Shown in pieces: positions 11,504 to 25,800 of a DNA stretch of 60,000 nucleotides. Each line of letters opens with the position of its first letter. Position 1 is the first letter of the stretch. The notes below the pieces were generated by a model. That model did no database searches. It saw only the letters and a list, made by a program, of their open reading frames with translations, and was not told where the DNA came from. Made by a program: the position numbers and the translations under genes. This DNA comes from Owenia fusiformis (lineage: Eukaryota > Annelida > Polychaeta > Sabellida > Oweniidae), in contig CAIIXF020000009.1 of assembly GCA_903813345.2 (NCBI GenBank), positions 22,409,759 to 22,469,758 on the forward strand. The letters run 5' to 3'.

Positions 11504-14072
11504 TATATAACACACCATTATATGCAATTGTGTTTTTGTAGAAAGTGTTAAATTGATGTCATCATACCCTTTCCAATAGTTGAAAAGAGAGCTTCATCCA
11601 CACTCTGAGCTAGAGATTGTCCTTCGTTGTAGCCTTCAACTATCAACCACCAGTTGAGATTCAAAGGGTCAATCAAAATCCTGCTACAGTGTATCCAATC
11701 AAAATAGTATTCACTGAATTATATGCTTTCATAATCATATGTACCTGCAATTCCTTTTATAATGAAAATGTTGGGGTCATTAAGATCTTCTTGGCATCAA
11801 AACTGTAGAGTATATTTCTTTTATTTGGAGCCTAATGCTATAGGCTCTGACAATCAGGGTAATGTATTCACTTTCACTATACAGAAATATTTCAGTGTGT
11901 TTATGGATGACCCATGTTAGGATCAGTTCATTCTTAATTACTGTACTACTTATTACTAATTGATAGAGTTGATTAAATACGCTACCTTCTGGCAAGGACC
12001 TTGTAGATTAAGACCTCCCTGGACATTCCAAGACTTCTGACTAAGATATCCATGCATTCTTGAAATTCACCAGTTTGCCCAGAGAGATTAAACTTTTAAA
12101 GATGTAAGGCGTTGACTGTTTTTTTATCGAGACAGATTTGGATTTACAGAGGTGATTTATGCAAGTGATTGGCCTATGCAATGCAAGTGATTGAAGTGCA
12201 AGTGATTGACTTATATAGAAGTGTTTGTTTCATGTAAAAAGAATCCTACAGATGTATTTGCCTGATACTTTTGTTTGGTTGGATTACATTAAATTCTGTC
12301 TTTCAAATGCTGGTTATCAATTGATGGCAAAGTTTGGCTTTTTAGTTGATAGGAATTGTCTACAAAAAATGTGTTTCAAATGTAAAAATTGTGTTATTGA
12401 AATTAAGTTATACAAATTTTCTGTGGTTTTGAGGGTTCCTTGTTTTTGTTGTTAATATTTGTGCAGGAGTCACGAATCCTGTAATCAGATGTACTTGTAA
12501 CTTTATACCTGTCTGGGGTATAAATTCTTACAGTTCTATCACATCATGTGAAACTAGATCAATTTTATCTTTTGTTCATGTATCACAGACTGACTTTTGG
12601 TTTTATTCCAATAATCAGTTGTCAAGGTGATAAGTTGATTGGTCAAAGTGTGTCATGTGTCTCTCAATAGAGTGTTGGTTCACTACCTCCTGTGTTCTGT
12701 AGTCTAGTCATCATATTTCAATGTACATGTGTCGTGGTGTGAGATGCTTGACTGGTTATACTGTGGAATGTGAAAATACAAATTGATATTGTCTATGGTT
12801 TGTTAGCATGATATTTTTGATGGCATTTTTGATCAACAGGATATGACAGACATTTTCGTCTTAGTTTTTTATCTGCTTCAAATCTGTTGTAATATTGGTC
12901 ATTGGACAGTTTTGTTTTTGTTATGACCTTTGTTCTACCTTTTGCAAGGAAAAATCTGACAAAAAACTTATTCATGCCTTTTTGTAACCTAAAAATGGGC
13001 TTTGGACAAGACACTTCTTTTTTTTAGAAAATGGTCCCCATTTTTTGAAAAATGAGCCCAAATTTTCAATTCCAGGTCAGCCCCTGGAGGGGTTGGGGCA
13101 ATCAATCTATTTTTCATACATGCTCTTATGTTTCCAGATATTTGAGGTTTGGGTGCTGATTGCAATATCTCTGTGATGAGATGTGTCTAGTTGTAAGTGT
13201 TGTGTTTGTTATCTTTGAGCCACATATGGCTAGATGTAACTGAGACAAATAACAAACAAGGATTCTCTAGCATTAGGGATTGGGGACAGATGGTTTGGTT
13301 CAACAATTTGCCATGTAACTTACTACTTGGAAGAGTATTCAAATAATGCTTGTGAATGTATATATTTTTCATTTTAAACATTTTCATGGTTTGATGTTTG
13401 TTAGTTTTGTCTAGGTAATGATGTTGAGGGCAGCTAAAAGATGGCAGTGAATTCAATGGGTTTAATCGTATGCATTAACATATAAAAATTTCCACAATAA
13501 TCTTCTCTCACAACGAGGCAGAAGTCCTTAAAAACAAGGGTCAAAAACAGAACCAAAATCAGATTATTCATATCAATGTGCATTAAAACAAGCTAAAATC
13601 TGTAGAAGTATAGCTGGTAAGATTTTATAGAGCCTAATATATCAACAATGTGTGTTGAATATATTACATGTAAGTCAATGAGAGACAGTATAGTATAACG
13701 ATATATATTGCTATACAATGTTAATACATGTTAATACATAGCCAGTTCCTGCCCCTTACTGCAAAGCTACCATAACCAGTGATTTACAGGTCTATGCTAT
13801 ATTGAAATACCACGAAGGAACATATTTTGAAAGTTTGCCACTAAGACATAACAACAACCTCACATACTGTGCTTCTTTACATGCTTACCTGCAATGTGTT
13901 TGTTTTTGTAAATATTTAGTTACTAAATTCTATGGATATTCTACATTGATACTTCAATGTTGGTTGGAGTCAAATTGTGGTAACTTTTAAAGGGGCTTGT
14001 TATTTGTAAACATGGAAATATTCGTAAGAGGTTCTCTTTACAGGTCCTTGTAGTCCCCACCACAGCTATTAT

Positions 14073-14178
14073 ATGTCACCACCTGGTGGTGACATATTGT
14101 TATAGTCCAACTTTTTTGCGGATGGTGTTCAGCTGGCTTTAGGCATTTGGCGGTCAGCATCTGTAACAAATGGCAGGT
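14073..14178 (+). repeat. Short copy of the GTCACCACC terminal element
   Basis: Starts with the hairpin ATGTCACCACCTGGTGGTGA and runs to CTGTAACAAATGGCAGGT. It matches 5297-5400 and the copies at 26208, 36313 and 44396. Confidence 0.7.
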
Positions 14179-15220
14179 TTCAGTTACTTTTGACTGATTG
14201 GAAATTAACAGACAGTGTTTTATATATAAATTTAGTGTACATTTGATTTAGTTTGATTAACTAATGTCACCATGCCATATTTTCATGGAATTTATTGTAG
14301 CCTATATTTAATATTCGCCTATATTGTAGTCTATATTGCCATTTAATAATGCAATGTCCCTTTAACAAGAGATGGAAGGCTGGATGCTGTATTTACATTA
14401 TAAGGCATCAATCTTAGCTTAGAGATAATGAAACAGATCATTCATCAACCATGAGAATGTGTTAATAGACACTGACACCTCTGAGACTATTAATTGACCA
14501 AAATATCTTCACATGTCTTAGGTTTACTAGCTTTTGGTCAAACAGAGTAGATGTGTTGGCTTTATTCTTGTGAATGCTTTGGGTATCTTCATCTTGTTGT
14601 ATTCTATTCAGAGTTGGGCCTAAAATTGAGGGGGGGGGGTCTTTAGAAAGTTTGGTCCTCTGGGAAAATTTAGGCCCTTTTTCAAAAGTGACATTCATTT
14701 TTCCAAAGACCCATTTTCTGAATACAATTAGGCCTACTTTGGGCTCAAAATGGACAATGGTATATTAATATATAGATGTGATGATCACAGGTATAGTTTA
14801 TACACATCAAGGCACATGGCCTTCCTCTGTATTACAGGGTTACAGTATTATACACAAAGTTCCTTCTTCAGAGGATCCTTTTAGACATTCGTTAGACCCT
14901 TTAAAATACTTCATGACCTTATTTTATGACACCACTGTTGTCTAAATAACATATATACACATAAGTCAATTATTTGACAAAAGTATTTTCCTGGCTGTCA
15001 TCTGTTACCAGGATGTTACAATGTGTAGTACAGAGAGTCAAAGGTTTTACTAGATCACCTCAGGCTTGGGTGGTTACCTCATCAAGCCTCAATAACTCAT
15101 TAACAAATCTGAGATTTCTCAATGGAATTGAGGTATGAAGGATATTAGTTGTAATTTTCAAATTGTTGGCAAGAAAAATGGTTAGACATGATAATTCTCC
15201 TGCATGTGTATTTACTGTGT

Positions 15221-15268
15221 CTCATTACTAGTTGAACAATGTTTCTCATTACTAGTTGAACAATGTTT
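15221..15268. repeat. 24-base tandem duplication
   Basis: Two exact adjacent copies of a 24-base unit starting CTCATTACTAGTTGAACAAT. Confidence 0.85.
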
Positions 15269-18200
15269 GGCTGTCTCATCATGACATCTTTCACTTCTGA
15301 TCTTCAGGCCTGTAGAAAGAAGGGGATAGAGGTCCTCATGTCACTGTATCCCTAATATTGCATTCAAAAATTTGAACTTAAAAATAAGCTTTTTCAAAAT
15401 TTTGTCAACATTGGCCATATCTTCTTGCAGTTGAAAAAAGTTAGTACAGCTTTGAGCAAAATCATCAACTTTTGAGCCTCTTTCTAATTTTGGCTAAAAT
15501 CTTTGAAAATTCTTACATTTCCGAAAAATTGGTGATTTTGACCATTCTCCTTGTTAATGTTTTAGATTAAATGGCCATAAGGAGTTCAGCTATGACCTAT
15601 AAATTGAGACTAAACAAGGTTTAATAGATGTTCTAAGATCACATTAATAAGTCTGACTGTCTAAGTATTAAATCATTTTTGTCAGCAATACAGTTCAAAC
15701 CATAACCACAAGAATTTTCTCAATTCAAGACAACCCCTTAACCTAAATGCCTCATGGTGCCCACTTTCACGGAGTCATCTACCAGACTGTATGAGAAATT
15801 CCTTTATCAATTGTTATTTAATAGCCATAAAATTAATTATTTAATGCAAGGTGGTTCGTTTAATTTGATAATTATTACTGTTGAGTAATGTGTCTGCTAT
15901 GAATGTGTATTTGTAAATGTGGCTAGTTTTTAACACAGTATAATGCCACTGTCATGTGTGCGATGTATAGTAAATTGTAATGTCAATTCATTAAGATATC
16001 ACATTTTCTTTATAAGAGCAATGCACAAAGGTTATCATTTAAAAACCAAACAATTCAAATCTGCATGCATTAAACAAACATCAATGCCAAAACATTAAAT
16101 TTTTCAATTAATGATTATCATAAATTACAATCTCCCTGATATGTGGGAGCAGAAAGTGTGATTTATTCATACAGTTAAAGTTGTGTCACACAATGTCAAG
16201 GTGACAGAGGCTTGAAGTGCATACACGCTTATAGTGATATTATTAATATTAATCCAAAAGGGAAACTATCTGATAGTGCATCTGATGAGGCTCATCCCTG
16301 AGTCATCCACTCTCAGACATCAAGAACAAATCCCACGGGATCTTGTCTTTTAAAATATGGAATAAAGCAATACAGGAGGAATTAATGACTGGTAAAATAA
16401 ATTAGGGTTTAGTCGACATGCTGAATTTTATAGAAATGCAAGAAAATCAGAAATTCATTCAAATTAAAAAAAGAAATGCCATGAAATAGTATGAGAAGTT
16501 GGACATTTTATGTCTTGGGAGGGAGACATCCAGTATCAATGTTATTCAAACTGTAATCAATAAATTTCTACAAGATTCTATTTGTTGGTAATGACTTTGG
16601 AATTTGCTGAAATTGCTGATATTCAACTACTGAATCTGTATGGAAACTATACTAGCAAATCATCCAATTTATGACATTTTCTATAAATCATAGAATTTGT
16701 GGTGTCAACAATAACTTATTTGTGTAATTAGTGTTTAGAGTAACCATATTGAAAGTTCATTGTGGAATAGACTCTCACAAGCTTTAGATAAAGAAAGACT
16801 AATACGTCAGAATGTAGAAAGTTTATTTGTCTCAATCCACAACCTCTTTGATAAAATTATTTGGGGTTTTGAAATATATAGTATAGTAGTATAGTAATAG
16901 TCTGGGCCTGCTTGTTTGGAAAAAGGATTTTGGTAGAGGGTAAATATGTCGAGTAGCTTCCCAATTTGAATCTTAGATAACTTCACGGTTTGGTAAGATA
17001 TAATTGGGTCTTTTGGGAGATAATATATTAAGATAGTAAATAATACATTAGATTGGAAATTTTGAATAATTTCTGCAATTCATTTCTACAATATGAAACT
17101 CTATACATCAAGCATGAGTCTTGGGAGATCATCTGACTCACAGTAGAGTATTACTTCTGCCTGCTGTTGGCACTCAAATTATTGACATTTTGAATATGAA
17201 TGGTAGAATTTGATTTCTCTAGGATACATTGTATAAGTAAAGAGGCAATATTATGACTTGTAATTTACTTGTGTAACCTTCAGTGACCTTGAAACATTGT
17301 GTATGCAGTTGGAAAAATTGGCAAACAGAAACCCTAATCATTTTGAATGGTTTGAAAGTTTGCCAGGTTAGATTATTATCCCCAGTTTGAGGTATGGTGT
17401 AACTTTCTTGATTTTGATTGCCAAAGTTAGGAAAGTAATAGCCTTAACCAGTTACTGCATGAATATCATTGTACCGTTTGTGATTTTTCTCATGAACTTC
17501 AAACTCTCAAGAGTAAGATACAACAACAATGAAATACCATACACAGAGAATGTCATTTGTCCTCTTGTTTTGAATTCAAATATTTCCTTTTCATTTCCTT
17601 TAAATTATTTTTTAAGCTAAGAAGGAAAAAATGTAACCAGTCAGAAAAAGTTTTGGCATGTAAACATGCATGTTAAGTTTTGGCATATGTCTAGTGGATG
17701 CTGGTAGAATGGGTTATGTTGCCAGTAGTTGTTGACATTGGGTATACACTGTTATTGAAAATGCCAGCTATTTTATAAAATCATTTATGGGAATTGGCCA
17801 TAAAATGCCATGTATTATAAAAGGCTTTATATTTTGGATTGATTTCATCCAGTGTATTCCATGGTTGAATGGTGAAGTGGCAGGTATCCAGTAAAGTGTT
17901 TGTTTTGTGTGATTTTAAATGTTCCTTCTAAGAATATGAATGTATCATAGTTCTTAATAATATAGATTTTCCTGCTACTATTTCCTTATACAGTCATCAA
18001 GAAGTGGGCTCAATTAATTCAACTACCCTGGAACACTGTCACTCCTAGCCTCTGACTAGGATGGACAATTACAATGTTAAAAGCTGGAAAAATTCCCAAA
18101 GTTGCAGTCATGGCCTCCCATGGGTTAGAGTAAGAGCATGAAGTGCCAGCTACACACAAAAACAGAAAAAATTAGTCTGCAAAAATGCAATTCTGGTTTT

Positions 18201-19675
18201 GAAACTGTATTTTTCAATAAACCATATCTGATGGGTTAGGCTAAATCAACAAATTATTTCTTATCCAAAAAGTATTGAAGATGCTCTTTAAATAAACACT
18301 CAACCAAAAGGGTAATCGCCAGGCAACTGCTGGTTGAGCCAAAAGATTTTACCCCTATTATAGTACTGTACAATCAGAATGGGCAACACTGTTTGGCCCA
18401 CCCTGTAAATAGAGTTGTGCAGTGAACTGGATTATTAATAGAACATTAAAGAGCAAGTTAACATAATAATTAAGTATAGTTTTGTTTTTGTTTATTTTAT
18501 ACAAATAGCTTTTTCATTGCAAATATGTACATTTTCCTCTTGAACAACATTGGTTAGTTATAATATAATGCCTTGGTGTAATATAGTATTTAAAATGTTC
18601 ACAAACATTGTCATGCAAAAATACATATTCTGGTATGAATGTTTCTTGCCTTTATGCAGGATTCGTATATACAGAGAGGACAATAAATAGAAATTGTTTT
18701 CTGCAAAGCCACATGGATTAATATTACACTTTGCAAATTATCACATGGAAAGAGTTAGGTTTCAATGTGAAATGAATTTAATATTACCTCAGACTATGAA
18801 GGAATACAATGTATCTTGCAATTAGATTGTTTTTTCTCTTTGGTATTAGTCTTGCTTCAAGAACCCCCCCCCCCCCCACTACCTGGGGGTCAAGGGACTT
18901 GAAGCAACAGCAAGACTACTTTGGTATCAGTTCCAATTATATTGTGACCTATAAAGTATTACATGTAATTAACACTGCATTTTACACTGAACTAATTTTT
19001 TATTTTTTTATTATACTGTTCATTCATAAAATCTTTTTGAGAATGACACTTTAGCCTTATGTAGCACTTTGTTAAATGGACATGGAATTACATTATATAT
19101 AAAAGCTAACTGATCCATAACAAAACATTTAAACATAAACAATTTAATAAAGGTCAAGTCAAAAAATGTCTTACATAATATAAGTTCAGTACATGTGTAA
19201 ATATATGTATATTGATGTACATATTGAATGTCTCCTTTGTGACAATCTTAACCCCTAACTGGGGCTATAAAATATATTGTATTAGTACACATGTGAACAT
19301 TTGATCTGACATCACAATATATGACCTGACATCATATCACATGACTTGACATTACAGTACATGATTAGAGATCATATTGACCTCATAGCTACAACGTGCA
19401 TGCATGCAATATTTTAAAGCAAATCAACACATTGAACTGTTAAATGAGATTCTGAACATCTTCGTACATATTGCCCGCAGATGTCGATTGTTGACTTTAT
19501 TGTATTATGCATTTATTATGGGCACCATTAATGCCCTCCGGTTCTAGTAATTCTTAATGACACCTGCGCTTCGTTACAGTAATGCAACCGAGATGTTTTC
19601 TAAGCACTTTTTAAGCTTATGAATCAATGTCCTCTCTGAATAATATATTTTGTGTTTATAATTGTTATCATGGAC

Positions 19676-19681
19676 TTTATT
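19676..19681 (-). terminator. Probable fascin poly(A) signal
   Basis: AATAAA on the - strand, 208 bases beyond the fascin stop. Not tested by transcripts. Confidence 0.4.
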
Positions 19682-19888
19682 TCTATATGATAATTCTAGT
19701 TGATGTTATACTTTCTGATGGTGTATTACTTCTCAAGTCTTATTGTATACTTTTAGGGTAGCCAAATCCACTCAGTGGTAACCTTTCATACTCTCACTAA
19801 GTAGGGCTGCCCTCCACGGGACCCACATATTATACACTCCTTTAGTATAGTTGAGTTGAGTCTCCACTCTAAATAATAATGCTAGTTT

Positions 19889-22800
19889 CTAGTACTCCCA
19901 CAAGGTGGCGTATTTGAGTTCTCGGGCAGTTGCGCCAAAGAGTCCATTCTGTTCTCCCTTAAGGTACATTCCATTGTTAGATTTTATTGCGAATTTTGAA
20001 TAGCCATGGAACTCAAAGATGAAAGCGTGTGGTTGGTCACTCTCTGCAGTAATGGAGCCGTCACTTGATATCGACCAATAGCGGCCATTAGATGCTGCAA
20101 GCACAAATTAAATTACTTTACATTAAATTATATACAGAATAAGTATAACCCAACATCGTCTTGGGGTTTTCTTGAGCTAGGTCTCTAAAACCACAAAATT
20201 AAAGTAGCCCCATCAGCATAGATAATAGAAATAAAACATAAGAAGCCAAGAAGCAGTTTCCACAATTGGTTAAATAGCACTTATAATCACAAAATAATTA
20301 ATGGAGGATTTTTCTTTCTCCCCCTCCCCCCTCCCCAATATGCAAGCAAAACATCTAAATGACCTTTGCATGAATTAAGAAATGACCATATAGGATACAG
20401 CCATTAATGTATTTTTATCCCTTGAGTTAATTAAAGATGTTACTAATTAAAGGGATAAGGTGCGTAAATGAAGTCTCACTTTAAATCTTCATAGTATTTC
20501 CAATGGATAAATAAGTACCTGATCTTTCATTTGACACCAAAAACAGCTCAAACAGACCACATCAGAATTGAAACTAGATCATGAAAAAATATGTTTGATC
20601 TATCAATTTTTATATGTCAAGTTTTTAGCAATGTGATAGAAAGATGGCATTGTTGTTTGCATTAATTATCCATTCATTTTTGATAGGATTTTCAAGCATA
20701 CGCCATCTTTTAATCCAAGAGTTATTTAAAACATACACTTTGTGAAAAGTGGTAATTCACTTTTTTCAATCTCTGAACTTCAAATGCTGTTTTCTATGCA
20801 AGTAATTTTTTTTTCACACCAGTATTATCCCAAATAAAAGTTTTTATCATATTTGATTGACTGTGTGAGTGACATGTCTCAAATAATATTTTGTCCTTTT
20901 TCCTTCAAAAATAGGCGCATTGCCTGTTTAAGAATTATCATCACACCCAACTTGCACAATACTAGAAATACTTCTATACACATGTATTTTGTTTATTGAT
21001 TACTATTTCATAAACTTAATTAACTTAATCAAAAAATAACTAGGAACAGATGTCAGAGACATTCAAAGGAGGTATTCCCTGGATAGTCATGTGACATCCA
21101 CTAGTCAATCAGAATGCATCATTTTCAATGTATAACACAATGGGTATTATAGGTAATAAATAAAAATGAGTTATAAGGCATACATATTGAACTAGAGTCA
21201 AATGGTGTTACATCATTGAAATTATCTTTTAAACACTGTACTACATGTACTACTTTATAAGATTACTACTATATGACAAGATTACTATATGACAAAGACA
21301 ATGAAGATATATACTTAAAGTGCATGTGAATGAGTCAAGTAGTGTCTATTGATAGAATTTGAAATAAAAATATGGCTCTAGACTATAAAATGTGTAATGG
21401 TAATATATACAATGCAGACGCAGATACGAAAGCCGCCACCATGCATAAAAAATTCAGATACAAAACATGCAGTCATGCAGCATAAGAATTAACCAATCAA
21501 ATTGCTTCGAATCTCACAAACATGTGATATTCATAAATACAGTACATGCAGTTGTTATGCTCTTTAATTATTCATGAAAGTTGCAATTATTAACTTTCAG
21601 AGGATTCTGGTTGCTTTCAATATGGGCCAACCCTAAGGTTTAATCCGGGAGAAGAGGGTAGGGATGGTACCTATACCTCTTCAAACCACTCTTCAATGGA
21701 AATTAAGGTTTTTATTATTTTTATACATAAGGAATCTTATACTATCTGTAGGTTCGGGTTTAACTTAGCTTTAGTTCTTTCTCCAGTTCAATTCTATGGT
21801 ATAGTATGTACATGTATACTTGTGTTGCTACATAGATATGACATTCCATCCTCTGTTTATTCAAGTGAAGAATGTCCCCTTGTTGAAGTCAAACAGTTTT
21901 GTTGCCATTTCATCACACGAGCATGATTATATTTGGGGCATGTGTGAGTATGTTTTTTTTTGGGGGGGGGTATTTTTCATTGTTCTCACAAGAAGATTTC
22001 TATGTAGCAACATATTGTATTATAATACCAACTCACTAATCAATATACTCACAGAAGTTCTCCTCATCAGAAAAGTAAATATGGTGAAAACCTAGTTGGA
22101 GATTAGCAATTTATTAGTTGTGTTAACCCAAAGGGTTAAGATGTGCTGTGGGAGTCAACAGACATTGTGATCATGGAACTGGTAAAGCATTAAATGAAAA
22201 AGAACTGTGGATCTTTTGGCGTCATGATTTGTCCTCAAATGAGTGATTTCTTCGGTGAATTAGCTGAATACTCAGCCAAATGAAGACCCTTTTTCAAAAT
22301 CTACCCTTGACCTTACCATTCATTTCATGAGAGCCCATTGTTATCAATCAAAGCAATAAGCATGTTCAACAAACCCCGACCCCTTCTGATAACCAAAGAA
22401 ACTGGAATTTTCACGAGCTAAATGCTGTCATATATTGTTGGCAGTAGTGTTTCTAAAACTATAGGAAAGGACGATTCTCGGTTTGGAGAACAGTCTCCTG
22501 GGCTAATAATTTTTTTCATGAAAAATATAGAAATATTACCCAAATTAAACATTTAAATCTACAAGATGTAAAAATAACAAATTGGTCTGAAGCAGGGGTA
22601 ACGCTCAATTAGACCGATTCAATAAAATACAAGTCTAGATTTGGGGAAAAAAGTTCATCAGTGTACTGCGCTAATATTTTTTTGCGAAAAATCTAGAAAT
22701 ATTACCCAAATTAAATTATGACTATTCAAAAGAAGACATTCAAATCTATATTATGTAAAAAATTCAAATTTGTCCGAAGCAGGGATAATGTTCATTTAGA

Positions 22801-25800
22801 TTGATGAACTTCATTCTCCAAACCGAGAATCGTCCTTTTTGAAAATTAGCAGTGATAGTACTATTCTAATTAGTGCCCACAAATGAAAGAAATAAAAAAT
22901 CCCTGGGAATTTTGTTTAAATCTTTTTAAGTGGAATGATGAACTTGATTGGTCTATTACACACAATTATGTATGGTTTGTTAGGTAAGTATAAGCACAAA
23001 AGCTTAAGTTATAAGCAGATAAGTAAAAGCTAAGCTCCATTTAAACCAGTGCTCAGCAAGATGATTACAAATAAGCTGTGTAGATCTACAGGGTTTAAAA
23101 AATATTGTTCAATTCTGAACTGTGCAGTGTTAAACAGTGCAGTAAATCAATACTGATTGCAAACTTACGATTCATATCTGTAAATTATAAATAAACAAAA
23201 TTCTAATTAAATGCAAAGCAGATTATGATAGCAAGCAAACTTAATATTAAGTTAATAATAACTCTACACTTCGAAGCACTATTCTAGTATAAGCTAGCAC
23301 ATTCAAACATGTTATTTTATTTATTTATTATAGGCGGAACAATCACATAATCTCATACAATATATCATTCAACGTGATTTAATAATGTTGTAAATGCCAA
23401 TAAATTAGGAGATAAACATGGCATTATGTCAAATTGACATATTTTGAATGATTATATTGTACTTAGATTCTGGAGGCAACGAATGTGTTCATGACTCAAA
23501 AAATATATCATTTTAAAGACAGCACAAATGAAAAATGATTTTCTTGAATCATGATTCACATTTGAGAGTATTTGCCCCGTGACAAATCAGATTTGTAAGC
23601 ATCGCACCTGTATAAGCAGTCAGCGTCATGAATGTAAAATGTCACAACTGAAAATATCAGTGTCACAACTGAAACTGATAATTTCAATGCAACTCTAAAA
23701 ATATCAGTTGTCACAACTGAAACTGATAATTTCAATGCAACTCTGAAAATGTCAGTTGTCACAACTGAAACTGATAATGTCACAATTGAAGAAATTTTTC
23801 ACCCACCTTTTATGTAATAAGTTCCATTTTCCCCATGTTCAACCTGCATTAGGTCATAAACAGACTTGTTGCATTCTAATTTATTAGAACTAGCGCTCTT
23901 GAAGCCTACAAATCCATAATCGCATCTTAGCACCAAAATTGGGCGGTTCACTAGAGTCATTTGAAATTGTTCTTTATTTGTTACTGTTTCACTAGTGGCA
24001 TAAAGGGCTCCATTCATTTTTCCAGTGACGTACATGTTTTTAGCCTTTAGTGCCACCTTTCCATCAGACTGCCATTCCAGGTCAAACATTGTGTTCTCAT
24101 TGCTGGAAAGATACAACATATTTCTTAGCTCATATATCAGATACATTGCTACATTTTAATCTCTGGGACCAAATCCTTTACTTGTAGAGTGAATTTGTAG
24201 TTGGAAGGCATAACAATAGTATTTATTTGTATATTCAGTTGATGATTTTTATAATGTGTATATGTGTATTGACATATGAATTTTTCATTTTCAGGTGCAT
24301 TGCATGAATTGACCACATTAAGACAGAACCTTCAACAATGATAATACATGATCCTCTATAGAATACCTGTACACAGGTGATAGCAATTTCCTACACACTG
24401 GTACTACACTAACAATAAATGCAGTTGCCATGGAAACAGTAATACACTTATCACGGAAAATCTAAAAACTTCTGAATGAAGATGACAAATAGGTGATAAA
24501 AAAGAGAAGATATGGAAGCAAATCTGAAACCATCTAAATACTTCAATGGAGATGTCAATGTATAAAAGAGAAGATAGAAGAAAGAGATTGAAAGAACTTA
24601 CGCATCCATTGATGTCGCTTGAATTCCACCATTACTCTGTTGTAGCCAGTACTTATCATCCACTGTGCGGACGCTCCATTTACTGTAGCTTGTATCAAAC
24701 TCCAGCTGGAATGTCTCTCGGTCTGTCACTTCATCTTGGTTGGCTGTCACATCAATACCTGCAATGATATAGCAGTGAATAATGTTGGTGTGACATTGGC
24801 TAATATTGGTGTGACAATGGTTAATGTTGTTGTGACATTGGATAAAAGTGATGTGTCATGCTAGAATTTGGAATCATGGAATTTGGATTTAGATACAAGG
24901 TTTTAGATTAGGTTTTTTATGTTTTGATGAACATAAAAGAAATGATGCAGTGTACAAACAAAATGGAGTCTTGGTTTCAAGTTAAAAAAAAATCATCATG
25001 TAGTTGAAAGGCAATTTGTATGCTGCTCTAATTACTGAAATACTCATTTAAGTTGTGAACAAGATATTCAATTCTGGTATAAAAAATGATAATTAGCTTT
25101 GAGTTACCTTTGTTTACAAATGAAACTATATGTTATAGAAAATACAAAATGTATGTTACAAAATAATTTTAAATAATATATTATTGATAACGATATCAAG
25201 TGTGTCATTATTTGTACTGAAGTATGGCTATATTATTACAATACTTCATGATCACAGTGTGTACATTGATTTATTGCTTGAAATGATGGGTTTCAGCAAG
25301 GTACACGGCATTGCTTTTACTGCAGACTGACATATTGGATGCGGTCGTCACAGTGATGTTATATGAAAGGTTGGCTTCCCGTCAATGCACACAGGGCAGA
25401 ATCCAGTTTTTGTTGGGAGTGGACTCAAATTTTTCAAAGGGTTTTAAATTAACAACAGAGCTCAAAATTTTTTGAAATGATTTAATTTTTTTTGAAATGA
25501 TTATTTTAAACCAAGAAAATTTTGTTACGTTGAAGATTAATATGTGTCATCCTCAATGGTTTTGTGTTTATGTCATGCCTTGTGTTTGCATTCAAGATGA
25601 ATCCATATAAGTTTGTTTCAATTAATTTGTATGCTCCAATTTCAGGTTTGCAATTCACACCTGGGTATCTTTCAAATTAAACTCTGCCAATAAATTCTTT
25701 CTACCCACAATTGACCTTAAATATGTATCATTTATTTCAGACAAAACAGTCACATATTTGACCCTTGACCTTGAATCTCAAAACGTTTAACGTGATGTCA

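Larger units (their letters stand above)
8994..19888. other. Gene-free region between convergent COX11 and fascin
   Basis: No ORF with recognisable protein similarity. It contains the COX11 3' UTR, a TACCCTGC-family MITE (9684-10032), a 1 kb foldback element (10498-11503), a 24-base tandem duplication (15221-15268), a short copy of the GTCACCACC element (14073-14178) and homopolymer runs. The remainder is featureless AT-rich sequence. Confidence 0.6.
20095..23806. other. Fascin intron 3
   Basis: Holds the second full copy of the ~300-base dispersed repeat, a terminal-inverted-repeat element (22466-22838) and a 48-base tandem array touching the donor end. No extra exon seen. Confidence 0.7.

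Noticed and set aside
23640-23781. Regular 48-base repeats as a possible CRISPR
   Set aside because: Units are contiguous with no distinct spacers, and the context is an animal intron.
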